Part shown: positions 31,960 through 44,700 of the stretch, in pieces
Position numbering within the stretch: the stretch's first letter is position 1
Layout of the letters: every line of letters starts with the position of its first letter
Assembly: GCF_030272615.1 (NCBI RefSeq)
Contig: NC_081415.1
Location: forward strand, 600,307,644 to 600,371,643
Direction: 5' to 3'
Source of the DNA: Cryptomeria japonica
Lineage: Eukaryota; Streptophyta; Pinopsida; Cupressales; Cupressaceae
Length of the DNA stretch: 64,000 bases
Notes under the pieces: generated by a model
Databases searched by the model: none
Told to the model about the DNA's origin: nothing
The model's input: the letters and a program-made list of their open reading frames with translations, nothing else
Position numbers and translations under genes: made by a program

Positions 31960-33417
31960 AAATTTATCTAATTCTACTATAAATATGATCTATGAGTGCA
32001 AAATTGAATGTTAAAATCCATACAAATCAAATTTGAGACAAATAAATTAGAAATAAGCATGGAGCAAGCCGAGTTCACCAAAATGTATTGGTGTGGAAAA
32101 ATTAAGGTTTTATCAATTAGGATAATAAAACCACTAATCTTACCTAAGGAACTAATACATTGAAAGAGAGGTGAATCCAATAGATCTAGCCATAATTCAA
32201 TTAGAAAAAGGGCTAAAATTATGATTAATTTCCTTCATTTTGTTTGCTAGCCTCTTTTAGTTAAAATTTGGATTTGAATTGGAGGGTTTAGGATGAAACA
32301 ATGCATAATTAAATTAAAATAGTAATAACAAAGTTCTACATCAATAAAGCAGAGCCATAGATAGGGATCTGAGAAAAAGAAGATCGAATTAGAACCTATT
32401 CTGGAAAGTTCAAACTGAATTTCAGGGACCCAAAAAGTGGTTTGTCCTAGTCCTTTAACTCTAAGGTAGGCAAGTAGGATTTTTTCTGGATTAGGGAGAT
32501 GCACTGGATTTATTGTTAGAATCTTGGAAAAAAATTCTAGTATCAGGAAGGTAGGTCACCTTGGTCCTCCACTTTTTTCTTCATTGAAATTTGAACATGT
32601 TCCTCATCATCAACTCTATTGAAATCTTTGATTATAGCTCTTGATTCAATTCACTGCACATAAACATAGAGTGAAAAGGTTGTGGATACAGGTTTGTCAT
32701 GGGCCAAACCCCTACTTAGGAGTTAACCTTGAAATTAAAATGATAATTGTAATGAAAATCATAGCAAGATACTTTGCTTTTCATGGAAAGGCTAGATCTA
32801 AAATTAAATGCTTGTGATTGAAATATATACCTTGATGAAACTTTCTTGAAACCTGAAGCAAGTGTTTTAGGATGTCTTGTAGAATGTCTTCATAGAATTT
32901 TGAACAAGGATTCCATCTTGAATGCTTCAGCTTGACTTCACTTCTTCTCCAGTGCTTAATGAATGTTTGATTACTTGCTCACTTGAATTGAATTTGCTAG
33001 AGTGTAATTGAGATCAAAAAATGGCTTAGGAGTTCATTAGATTCAAAATGAGAAGTTTAGATATCATTTTATACCTAATTGCCCGAAAACTATTTGAATT
33101 TTTGAAGTAGGTTAACATTTGATCTAAATTCCTGCTCACTTGATGTAACTATTGTGAGGACCAAATTTGGTCCCTAGTTGAGAGGACCAGGGCATTGTGG
33201 CACCATTGTCATAGGCTACGGCCAAGGTGCCATATCTTGCTAGTCCTAAGAATCAAGACTCAACCTTTGGGTAGAGATGAGAGAGAAGGTTAAAATATGA
33301 GTTTGTGGGGTGGTGTGAGCAGGAATCAAAATACTCATTAGGTATCGAAAGATGAAGCACTAAGGTGAGGTCTAGGTGAGGATGAAATTGTATGTAGATA
33401 AAAATTACAACACTACA
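31960..33417 (-). repeat. Ty3/gypsy LTR-like direct repeat, copy 2 (probable 3' LTR of gypsy-E)
   Basis: On the minus strand it starts TGTAGTGTTGTAATTTTT at 33,417, directly after a purine tract, as a 3' LTR should. It is the diverged partner of 30,480-31,880. The left end is approximate. No gene is present. Confidence 0.6.
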
Positions 33418-33436
33418 TTTAGCCCCCACTTTAGCG
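33418..33436 (-). promoter_or_regulatory. Probable gypsy-E polypurine tract
   Basis: The minus strand reads CGCTAAAGTGGGGGCTAAA immediately before the TGTAGTGTTG LTR start. Confidence 0.6.
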
Positions 33437-33526
33437 AGAGTATGATACTATACCCATACTCATAGTAAAGTACAAAATCACATTGAAAACCTTTCACTGA
33501 GATATTAAAGAGACAAGACACACCAA

Positions 33527-33809
33527 TGTTGGCATTTTGAGTTTGTTGTCATTTTGCATAGAAATTGCATTAATGATATGTTGTCATTGATGTCAATTGA
33601 ACCGATAATAGTATTCATGTTATTGTTGATATTGGTTTTTTTGATATTGGCTAGTAACCGGTAAGAAGAGCTTTGTGGAAGATGTTGTAAACCGGTATAT
33701 AAAGTTTGTGAGTTGAACCAGTATTCTAGTGTAAAGGTTTAAACCTTTCTATGTAATGTAACCGGTAAACCCTCTCAGTTGTTAAACCCTAATTGATCAA
33801 ATTTGATGG
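33527..33809 (+). repeat. Copia B 5' LTR, first part
   Basis: Begins TGTTGGCATTTTGAG and matches the start of the 3' LTR at 46,011. It ends at the A2 insertion with GATGG. Confidence 0.9.
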
Positions 33810-34864
33810 TGTAGGTCTCAGGGACAACTGAGAGGGGGGGGTGAATCAGTTGTATAATAAATTCAAACCAAAATCTTATTAACCAACTTATTGCTTAATA
33901 CCGGTAAGACAATTAATTGTGTCGGTAAACAGTGTTAACAGGAAATGTTGTACTGGTAAGAATTAATGCATGAAACATAAGCACAAAGTCAACCACAACA
34001 CATGACACAAATATTTGTACGTGGAAACCCTGTAAGGGGAAAAACTACGGTGGGAAACCTTACCCACAATCAGATGATACTACTGCAAATAGTAAGTGTA
34101 CAAGAGGGGTTTGCACATGCAAAAAGGCCAACAGCCTAGAGCTTACTGCTCAAACACAAATGGGAGACACACTGACTACAGTTGGATGGTTAAATCCAAT
34201 GAGAGTGTACTGCACAAAATAGCATCTTCATATGCTAGATTCAGTATCGGTGTAATGCTGATATGCTTCTACAAAAACTTAACTTCACCTTCAAATGATG
34301 TCTTCGTGTATATCTCTACTTGATCTCGCATATATATCCTTCCTTAAATCTTTTTCGCATTCCACACTTGATCTTACAAATAAGATCTTACATTTATACC
34401 ATACCCTAAGACCAATTTTAGTAGGTCGGCTCTACCAGATATTACAATAAAACATTTTACAAATAATACAATATCCGATGAAATAACCGATTGAACATGT
34501 CGGCTTAATGCATTTACAACAATAATAAATCATCTCCATAGCGTGCCATGCTGATCTAGAAAAGATAAACCTATCGGTGTAACCCTAGATAACCTGGACC
34601 TATTTGCTGGTAAAAGCAAATATGCAAATAAGAATATACCAATGATATTACTTCAAGGAAAAGAGTCCACATGATGTCTTTGACATTACCAAGTGTCTTC
34701 CATGTCATTGCAGGTACCGGTGAACATTATATCCTGCCGGTTAACCATATACCGGTGATTGTTTGAGCATTTTACTGATTGCCGGTGAATGTTGCTGGAT
34801 CTCCAAAGTATGTGTATTTAGTAGGTGTTGACATCAATGACAAAACCATACCAAAATACCAACA
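33810..34864 (-). repeat. Copia A2 3' LTR
   Basis: 1,055 bp, partner 39,438-40,492. It contains the G-run near 33,832 that corresponds to the conserved poly-C motif on the minus strand. Confidence 0.93.
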
Positions 34865-34878
34865 ATCTCCCCCTTTGG
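34865..34878 (-). promoter_or_regulatory. Copia A2 polypurine tract
   Basis: The minus strand reads CCAAAGGGGGAGAT beside the 3' LTR. Further GGGGGAGA-like tracts lie nearby, at about 34,950 and 35,058. Confidence 0.87.
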
Positions 34879-35226
34879 CATTGATGGCAACACAAGATGG
34901 AAAAACCATCAAAGTGCCAAAATAGAAATGCTAAGTACAAAAACCAATTCTCCCCCTGGGAGTAATATGTGTTTATACAAAGATTTATTTACAATACCAA
35001 TCTCTCCTCAAAAAGATTTTCCATATATTTTTCCTTAATGTTTTTCCATATATATCTCTCCCCCTTTGACATCAAATGCCAAAGTCACAAAAAAGGTTAA
35101 GTTCATACAAAATACCAACCAATTCAATATACCAACTACTCTCCCTGAGAAGTAGCTTCCTCATCAAATACCGGGATAAAAGATTTGTCCATTTAATTCT
35201 GTTGATTGATGACAATTATCAACTGT

Positions 35227-38200
35227 CTAAGTCTCTACCGGTGGAGGTAAGACTCCAAGCTGATCTCTGAGATACTCAAAAGTTTCCTTAGGCAAAGGTT
35301 TTGTAAAAATATCTGCAAGTTGTTCTTTAGTATTCACATAAACCATTTTTATTTCCTTTTCTTCAACTTTTTCCCTTAGAAAATTCAGTTTGATAGAAAC
35401 ATGTTTTGTTTTAGAATGTAATACTGGATTCTTAGATATATCAATTGCTACAGTGTTATCACAATATATAGTAATAGGTTCCTTGCATTTTACCTTTATG
35501 TCTTTCAACATTTGCTTAAGCCAAAGTACCTGTGTATAGTTTGTTGTTGCTGCAACATATTCTGATTCTGCTGTTGATAAAGATGTACAACTCTGTTTCT
35601 TACTTAACCAAGAAACTAATCTCTTTCCAAGAAAGAATGCTCCTCCAGTGGTGCTCTTTCTATCATCCACATCTCCTGCCCAATTTGCATCTGTGTATGC
35701 ATATAGATCAAAATTTTCATCTTTAGGATACCATAATCCAAGATTTGATGTGCCTTGTAAGTACCAGAAAATCCTTTTTACTGCCGCTTCATGATTTATC
35801 TTGGGATTACTCTGAAATCTAGAAACTATACATACTGCATTCATAATATCAGGTCTGGTTTGTGTCAAATACAGTAAACCTCCTATCATAGATTTGTATC
35901 TAGTTGGATTAATAGGTGTAGATTCATCCCTTTGAGATAATTTGTCATTTGTAGTCATAGGTGTGCTTACCAGTTTAGAGTTCTCCATCCCAAATTTCTT
36001 GAGTAGTTCTTTCAAGTACTTAGATTGACTCAAAAATATGCCTTTATCAGTCTATAAAATCTGCAATCCTAAAAAGAATTTTATTTCTCCAATCATAGAC
36101 ATTTCAAATTCATGCTGCATTTTAAGAGAAAATTCTTTGCATAATCCATCTTCTCCTCCAAAGATTATATCATCAACAAATACTTCCATAATCAAAATGT
36201 CATCATTAGTTACTTTGTAATATAAATTGCTATCTGCATTTCCTTTAGTAAAACCAATTTTTAAGAGATACTTATCCAATCTTGCATACCAGGCTCTTGG
36301 AGCTTGTTTTAGTCCATACAGAGCTTTTCTTAATCTGCAAACCATATCATTGTTATCTGTCAACGAAAATCCATTAGGCTGTTCAATATAAACTTCTTCT
36401 TCAAGATCTCCATTCAAAAATGCACATTTAATATCCATTTGATAAACTTTGTAATCCTTGTGAGCTGCAAAGGCCAAGAATAATCTAACTGCCTCAATTA
36501 TGGCTACCGGTGCAAAGGTTTCATTGTAATCAACTCCTTCTTTCTGAGAATATCCCTTACACACTAGTTTTGCTTTATTCCTGACAACTTTACCATCTTC
36601 ATTGAGTTTGTTTCTAAATACCCATTTGGTTCCAATTACATTTTTATTTTCAAGCCGGGGAACTAATGTCCAAGTATTATTTTTCTCAATTTGTCCTAAT
36701 TCTTCTTCCATAGCTTTGATCCAAAATTTATCTTCACATGCCTCATTGATAGATAATGGTTCAATTTGAGAAATAAGACATACCTCTTCATTTGCCAATC
36801 TTCCTCTCGTCATGACTCCTTTAAATTTGCTTCCAATTATCTGATCTTCAGAATGATTCAGTCTTACATACCGGGGTGTCTTAGTCTGTTGTTGTTCTTC
36901 AATTACTATGGTATCCTCTGATGATACCAGAGTAACTGGATCATCATTCTGTACTGATGGATTTGCTATTGGTTCATTTGTCATTATTTATGTTACCGGT
37001 TCAGAGTCTATATACCTTGAAGTTCCTTTGAATTGTTCATCAATCTTTACATTTGTACTCTCAACAATTTTTTGTAATCTTTTATTAAAGCATCTATAAG
37101 CTTTACTCTTAGATGAATAAACAAGAAATATTCCTTCATCACTTCTAGGATCAAACTTGCCAATATACTCATCTCTTCTAATATAACATTTACTTCCAAA
37201 AATTCTGAAATACTTAAGAGTAGGAGTATTACCAAACCATAGTTCATGAGGGGTCTTACCGGTTCACCTTTGATGTGAACTTTGTTGAATGTATAGACAG
37301 CAGTGCTTACTACCTCTCTCCAGTACACATGTGGTAGATCTGCTTCTGATAACATACTTCTTGCTGCATCCAAAATAGTTCTATTTTTCCTTTCAACAAC
37401 TCCATTCTGTTGTGGTGTCTGAGGTGCTGATAATTCTCTTTTGATTCCATTTACTTCACAGAATGTATTAAAATCTCTAGATGTGAATTCTCCTCCTTGA
37501 TCTGATCTTAAACATTTAATTTTCTTACCGGTTTCATTTTCAACCATTGCTTTGAATAGTTTGAACTTCCCAAGTGCTTCTGATTTTTCCCTAAGAAAAG
37601 TAACCCAACACATTCTAGAATAATCATCAATAATTAGCATGAAATATCTATCACCTTGTAAGCTTTTAGTTCTAGCCGGACCACATAAATCAGTGTGAAT
37701 TAAATCAAGAGCATTATTGGATTTTTCTGGAATACTTTTGAAACTAGCTCTAACTTGTTTTCCAAATTGACATTCCTTGCAAATTGTATTCTAAGGTTTC
37801 ATGATTTTAGGTAGATCTCTAACTGCCTTAGAAGTACTGATTTTTACCTTGCAATCAAAATTTACATGACATAGTCTTTTATGCCATAGCCAACTTTCAT
37901 CTATATGTGCAATTAAGCATGCCTTTTCACTGTTATTCAAATGAAAGATATTACCTCTAGTCTGATTACCGGTTGCAATTTCCAAACCAGTTCTATTCAT
38001 GATTTTGCATTTTCCATTTTTAAATTGTAACTAAAAACCTTTCTCAACTAATTGACCAACACTTAAAAGATTATGTTTTAATCCTTCAATATAGTAAACA
38101 TTATCAGTGTTATGTTTACCATCAAGAGATATTGAACCCTTACCTTTGATTGAACAGGCTTTGTCATCTCCGAATCTTACTAAACCTCCATTGTATTCTT

Positions 38201-39380
38201 GAAAGTTCAAGAATTTGCCTTTGTCTCCAGTCATGTGATGTGAGCATCTTGAGTCAATAATCCATTCATCCTTTGATTCAACTTTAGCTATTAGGGCTTG
38301 TTCTATTGGTGGAGCAATAGGTATCGGTTGATCTTCTGTTATAGAAACAAAGACCCATCTGTTGTCTGCTAGATCCTCATCAGAATCATCAGTCACACCT
38401 TCATCAGCAACGTAACAAGATTTAACTTTATTTTTCTTAAATCTGTATCTCTGATATTCAGGATTAGGTTTGTATGTCCTTCTAGCTTCTTCTCTTAGTC
38501 TAGCATGTCTATCAGGACATCTTGAAGCCATATGACCAATCTTATTGCAGTTGAAACATTTAAAGGGTGCTTTACCTTCATACTTACTTCCAATTGGACC
38601 TTTTGGCATTTTTCTTGCAAATAGTGCTTCAAGTTCTTCAAGCTCTTCATTCTCCTTCCTAGTTTCTTCAAGTTCTCTTGCATAAAAGGCTCTCCAGTCT
38701 GATTTGTCAAAAGATGGAGCAGATGATGTTGATGCTTTGAAGGCCAAATCAGTTTTTATAGTAGCAATAGGACCAAATTCCTATTTTTCAAAAGTTGAAA
38801 GTTTTCCAATCAATGTATCCCTAGTTACTGATGTATTAGCCATTGTTCTCAACTCATTAATAGCAGTAACCTTCATTTTATATGTTAGTGGAAAACCTCT
38901 TAAGATTTTTGAAACAATCTCATCTTCACTCAAGGTTCCTCCACAACATTTGATACCTAAAACAATTTCATTTACTCTTTCCATAAAGGCAGAAATTATT
39001 TCATCTTCTTCCATTTTCAGATGTTCATACCTGACTCGGAAGCTTTCAAGTTTTGCAATTTTGACTGTGGAATCCCCTTCATTTAGTGTTTCCAAATGAT
39101 CCCAAATAGCTTTTGCAGTAGATCTATCTGATAATCCCATGATTTGTTGATCTGATAATGCGCTCAAAAGTGCTTCTCTTGCTTTGCAATCATTTTCTTC
39201 ATCTTTAGCTAAAGTAATAGGAGCAGGCTGACCAGCTATAGCAGTAGTATAACCATTCTTAGTAACTTCCCAGATGTCTTTACCAATGCAATTCAGATGT
39301 GTCTCCATTCTGAATTTCCATATTCCATAGTTGGTTCCATCAAGCTTAGGACTATCCTTTCTGAAATAATTAGTAGACAT
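35227..39380 (-). pseudogene. Copia A2 gag-pol, few disabling mutations
   Basis: Starts at ATG 39,380 (minus), MSTNYFRKDSPKLDGTNYG. Gag runs 39,380-38,781; after a stop, 38,747-38,031 holds the zinc knuckle (CFNCNKIGHMASRC) and protease (WIIDSRCSHHMTGD, where the usual G of DSG is R). Stops follow at 38,030 and 37,790. The integrase core lies in 37,640-37,047 (LRSDQGGEF, PQQNGVVERKNRT) and ends with a one-base deletion near 37,262. RT is 36,984-36,052 with box [12 protein letters not shown] thumb and RNase H are 36,033-35,227 (DANWAGD, STAESEYVAA, ADIFTKPLP). The amber stop at 36,052-36,054 is shared with A1. Confidence 0.9.
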
Positions 39381-39422
39381 TGGATCTCCTCAAGTTGTTA
39401 AACTTCTAAAAAATGAGGACTA

Positions 39423-39435
39423 GGCTCTGATACCA
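39423..39435 (-). promoter_or_regulatory. Copia A2 primer-binding site (initiator tRNA-Met)
   Basis: TGGTATCAGAGCC on the minus strand, two bases from the LTR. Confidence 0.92.
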
Positions 39436-39437
39436 AT

Positions 39438-40492
39438 TGTAGGTCTCAGGGACAACTGAGAGGGGGGGGTGAATCAGTTGTCTAATAAATTCAAACCAAA
39501 ATCTTATTAACCAACTTATTGCTTAATATCGGTAAGATAATTAATTGTGTCGGTAAACAGTGTTAACAGGAAATGTTGTACCGGTAAGAATTAATGCATG
39601 AAACATAAGCACAAAGTCAACCACAACACATGACACAAATATTTGTACGTGGAAACCTTGTAAGGGGAAAAACCATGGTGGGAAACCTTACCCACAATCA
39701 GATGATACTACTGCAGATAGTAAGTGTACAAGAGGGGTCTGCACATGCAGAAAGGCCAACAACCTAGAGCTCACTACTCAAACACAAATGGGAGACACAC
39801 TGACTATAGTTGGATGGTTAAATCCAATGAGAATGTACTGCACAAAATAGCATCTTCATATGCTGGATTCAGTACCGGTGTAGTGCTGATATGCTTCTAC
39901 AAAAACTTAACTTCACCTTCAAATGATGTCTTCATGTATATCTCTGCTTGATCTCGCATATATATCCTTCCTTAAATCTTTTTCGCATTCCACACTTGAT
40001 CTTACAAATAAGATCTTACATTTATACCATACCCTAAGACCAATTTTAGTAGGTCGGCTCTACCAGATATTACAATAAAACATTTTACAAACAATACAAT
40101 ATCCGATGCAATAACCGATTGAACATGTCGGCTTAATGCATTTACAACAATAATAAATCATCTCCATAGCGTGCCATGCTGATCTGGAAAAGATAAACCT
40201 GCCGATGTAACCCTAGGTAACCTGGACCTATTTGCCGGTAAAAGCAAATATGCAAATAAGAATATACCAATGATATTACTTCAAGGAAAAGTGTCCACAT
40301 GATGTCTTCGACATTACCAAGTGTCTTCCATGTCATTGCAGGTATCGGTGAACATTATATCCTGCCGGTTAACCATATATCGGTGATTGTTTGAGCATTT
40401 TACTGATTGCCAGTGAATGTTACTGGATCTCCAAAGTAGGTGTATTTAGCAGGTGTTGACATCAATGACAAAACCATACCAAAATACCGACA
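39438..40492 (-). repeat. Copia A2 5' LTR
   Basis: Same length as its partner at 33,810-34,864, with a small number of visible substitutions. This makes A2 younger than A1 and than its host Copia B. Confidence 0.93.
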
Positions 40493-40497
40493 AATGG

Positions 40498-41639
40498 TTT
40501 GTTATCTGATAAGCGGTAATAATGGAGACATGTGTGATCATTGTATGAGGATATGTTCAAATTGTTTTGGCGCATTTTTTTTTGTCTAGGGAAGGAGCAA
40601 AGTGGATTGCATCTAATGCACAACACGTGATGAGTTACAAAGTCCGATGAAGCAGTGATCATGGAGTGGTTGGAATTTTCTTGAAGAATGTAAAGAGATT
40701 GTCATAATTTCTAATGGTCAAGATTGTACCAACTTGTTTGTAATCTCAATGATGAGAATTAGTTTTTTGTTGTGTTACCGACCTAATTGATTTGTATTTA
40801 AGCTCGATGAAGTTGTTTGTAAAGAGTGCTGGCAAGATTGATAGAAACTTGTTGAGTGTGTAGTTGCCTAACCAGTGAGAGGATCTGCACTTTGAGTGAA
40901 GGAAGATTGAAGCTTAGAAGGATCTGGTCAAGCAAATGTAGTGCTACTCAGACAGATCAAGAAAAAACTATTGTTTTCTAACAATTACAGCAGAAGTGAA
41001 ATCCCTTAATTGGGTAAGCTCTAACAAGATTGGTTACTCATTAAATCCTCTAACAAGGTGGTCCATTATCTTGGATTCTTAAATCCTCCAATGAGGTTAC
41101 TCCTAACAAGGTATTGTGCTTTTCATCAAGGCATATTTGTAAATCCCTTAACCAGTTGATTCCTAACTGGAATTAGTTCTTAACAGGCTTGGCTCCTTAC
41201 AAGGAAAACTTCAGAAGCGTTTAGATAGCTATCCTTGTGAGTCTCATCTCACCATGGTTTTTACCTATTTGGGTTTTCCACATATAAACATTTGTGTCAA
41301 CTGGTGAATGCTTTTGTGGTTCTGATCTTATTTGTTGATTTGGTTAACTTCTGATTAGGCATGTTAAGAAAAAGCATTAAGAGTTGAATATGTTGAGTTA
41401 TGATTAAGCATTGTTGATATTTACAAGATTGAAGTTATTTACTATTAAAGTTGTCATAATAGTTAAACTGGTTGATGTCAAGTATTCTTATGAATATTGA
41501 TCTCGACTAAGATATGTTTCCTTTGTTTGACTAAGTTTGAGTTTGGGAACTTTGTATCAGTATTTCAATGTACTGATTCACCCCCCCCCCCCCCCGTCTC
41601 AGTATTCTACCAGATACTTATTCTTTCATCATACCATCA
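40498..41639 (+). repeat. Copia B 5' LTR, second part
   Basis: Continues from 33,809 after A2. It aligns with 46,296-47,453 and ends ATACCATCA after a run of 15-16 C's at about 41,581-41,595. Confidence 0.9.
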
Positions 41640-41641
41640 AT

Positions 41642-41653
41642 TGGTATTAGAGC
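41642..41653 (+). promoter_or_regulatory. Copia B primer-binding site
   Basis: TGGTATTAGAGC, an initiator tRNA-Met site with one C-to-T change, two bases inside the 5' LTR. Confidence 0.85.
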
Positions 41654-41710
41654 ATCTCAAGTCCTCTTAATCTAAAAGCCTAACAGCTTGAGGAAAAGAT
41701 CTTGTAGATC

Positions 41711-44700
41711 ATGATGAAGAAAGAAGGTCTGAAGTTCAACAAAGATAAGTATAGAATATGGAGTGATAGAATGAAGATTTACATTAAGAGTCTTGGTAGT
41801 TAGTATTGGGATCATATAGAAAATAAGTATACTACACCTACTGGACCCCTGACTAATGATCAAAAGAAAGAACAACAAGAAAATAACTAGGCATTAGAAG
41901 CTATTATCAGTTCCATGTCTGATGTTGAATATGTAGATGTTCATGGTCTTGAAACTGCATATGAAGAATGGAAGAAATTAGAAGATATTTATAGCGGTGA
42001 TGAACATGTTAAGATTGCCAAAGAGGAGAGTTTAAGAGGAAAGTTTGACAATGTGAGAATGTCTGAAGGTGAGAATATCCAGCAGTACGGTCAAAGGATT
42101 AAATAGATAGTTGGTGAGATAAAGAGTGTAGGAGGGAAAGTGGAAGATGCCATAGTAATCAGTAAGGTACTGAGAACCCTGCTACCGGTCTATGCTATCC
42201 GAGTTGTAGTTATTCAGGAGTTGAAATCCATTGACATGACAAAGGTAACTCTTGACTCTATTATTGGCAAACTTATTGCTTTTGACCTAAATGGGTATGA
42301 TGGTAGTGTACAGAAACCAGAATATGCATTTAGAGCTTCTATCTCTAACCCATCTGTGAGAAGTAGAGATACCATCCATAACTATGAATCTAGATCTAGA
42401 AGAGATGTTGAAGATGAAGATAGCTTAGTGGAACTTGAAGCATTATTGACAAAATGACTGCCTAGAGGCACTAGTAAATATAGACGTAAGCTACCTTTAA
42501 AATGCTTTGTATGCAACAAGATTGGTCATATAGTAGCAAGTTGCCCTAATGGAAGAGAGACAAATTTAAGAAGTACAAGGGTAAAGGAAAGAGAGATTGT
42601 CTTGTAGCTATTAACAGTGGTATTACTGATGAAGAATCTGATGATGATGCTAGTGAAAATATTGTGTTTGTATATATTAAGGAAGAAATATTAGATCAGA
42701 AGGCACTAGTATCCAGAATGGATAATTCTGATTATTGGATCATTGATAGTGGTTGTTCACATCACATGACCAGTGATCAGAGCAAATTTCTTTCTCTGAA
42801 GGAATTTGATGGTGGTGTTGTCAGATTTGGCAATGACTCACCTAGTATGGTTAAAGGTAAGGGAGTTATTTCTCTTAATGGGAAGAGAAGTGTTGACGAT
42901 TTCTATTGGGTTGAAGGCCTAAAGCACAATCTTTTAAATGTGGCACAACTTAATGACAGAGGATACCTTCTAGAGTTTAAAAATGGAATGTGCAAAATCT
43001 TTGACAACAAAGGTGAATTGATTGCAATCAAGAAATAGACCAGAGGTAATCTATTTCATCTCAATCCTAAAGTTAGCGACTATTTGATTGCAAAAATGGA
43101 TGATAGCTGGCTTTGGCATAGGATATTTTGTCATATAAATTTTGACAATATTGTTAAAGTAAGCAAGTCTAAGATAGTAAGAGGTCTACCTCAGCTAGAC
43201 AAACCGGGTAATGCTCTTTGTAAAGAATGTCAACTAGGAAAGATGACTTCTTCAACTTTTAAGAGCAAATCCTTCTTAGCAGATCACTTGTTAGATTTGG
43301 TTCATACAAATCTATGTGGACCAATAAGAACAAGAAGCATTCAAGGTGACAGATACTTCATGATCTTCTTTGATGATTGTTCAAGGATGATGTGGGTTAG
43401 ATTCTTGAAGGATAAGAATGAAGCTTTTGGTAAATTCAAGGCATTCAGAGCCTTAGCTAAGAAAGAGAGTGGCAAAAAGATAAAATATCTAAGAACGGAT
43501 CAAGGCAGTGAATTCACTTCTGTGGAGTTCACTAAGTATTGTGATGATAATGGTATCAAGCGGCAGCTTTCTACACCAAGGACACCATAGCAGAATGGTA
43601 TAGTAGAGAGAAACAACCAGTCAGTAGTTGAAATTGCTATGACTATGTTGATACAAGGACTTGTAACAAAAACATTTTGGAAAGAAGTTGTAAGTACAAC
43701 TGTCTACACAATGAATCGATTTCTAGTGAAAAGAGGTAAGGACAAGACCCCATATGAGTACTGGTATGGGAGATCACCTGTTGTTATCTATTTTAAGATA
43801 TTTGGAAGCAAATGTTTTATTAAAAGAGGTTATTACATAGGCAAGTTTGAAGCTAAGAGTGATGAAGGCATATTTCTTGGCTATTCCACCAAAAGTAAGG
43901 CCTATAAATGCTTCAACAACTAGACACAGAAAATTGTTGAGAGTGCTAATGTTCATGTAGATGAATGTCCTGAACTTTCAGAAGGAACCAATTCTAAGAA
44001 GAAGGATGAAGATCCTTGCATTTTACTTTTGGAACCTAAAAGTGTTAAGTCAGAAACTGGTAAAGAAAATCATGATGTACTTGTTCAACCGGAACAAATA
44101 AATTCAGAGGAAGATGATAATGAAGAAGTTGAACCTGAAGAGAATGATCATATTATTAGGTATGTGAGACTAAATCACAGTCTTGAATAGATAATTGGGG
44201 ATAAGGATGCCAGTGTACTAACTAGAAGGAGAATAAGAAAGAACTCTTGCATGATCTCCACCTTTGAACCTAGAAGTGCTAAGGAGGCATTTGGTGATGA
44301 TCATTGGGTGAAAGCTATGGAAGAGGAGTTGGATCAAATTGAGAAGAACAACACTTGGACCCTGGTACCCCGACCGGTAAACAAGAATGTTATACGTACT
44401 AAATGGGTGTTCAAAAACAAATTAAATGAAGATGGTGTTGTAGTTCACAATAAGGCAAGATTAGTATGCAAAGGTTATGCGCAAGAAGAAGAGGTTTATA
44501 TAGAGCAGCCTAATAGTTATGTATTGACATATAAGGAAGACATGGTATGAAAATTGCATAAAGCCTTGTATGCATTAAAACAGGCACCCAAAGCATGGTA
44601 TGAACGACTTCATACTCATCTGATGAAGATAGGCTTTGCTAGAACCAATGATGACAGCAACATTTATCTCAAGTCTGAAGGAGATGAAATACTGTCAGTG

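Larger units (their letters stand above)
33810..40492 (-). mobile_element. Copia A2, full-length, nested in Copia B 5' LTR
   Basis: Same family as A1 (4,547-11,181) and better preserved. Both LTRs are 1,055 bp and start TGTAGGTCTCAGGG on the plus strand. The target duplication is GATGG (33,805-33,809) and AATGG (40,493-40,497), one G-to-A difference; Copia B's intact 3' LTR has GATGG at this place, so the right copy mutated. Primer site, polypurine tract and minus-strand gag-pol are in the expected positions. Confidence 0.94.

Noticed and set aside
41574-41600. Long C run as a sequencing error
   Set aside because: Shorter C runs occupy the same place in the partner LTR and in other families, so the motif is real even if its exact length may be uncertain.
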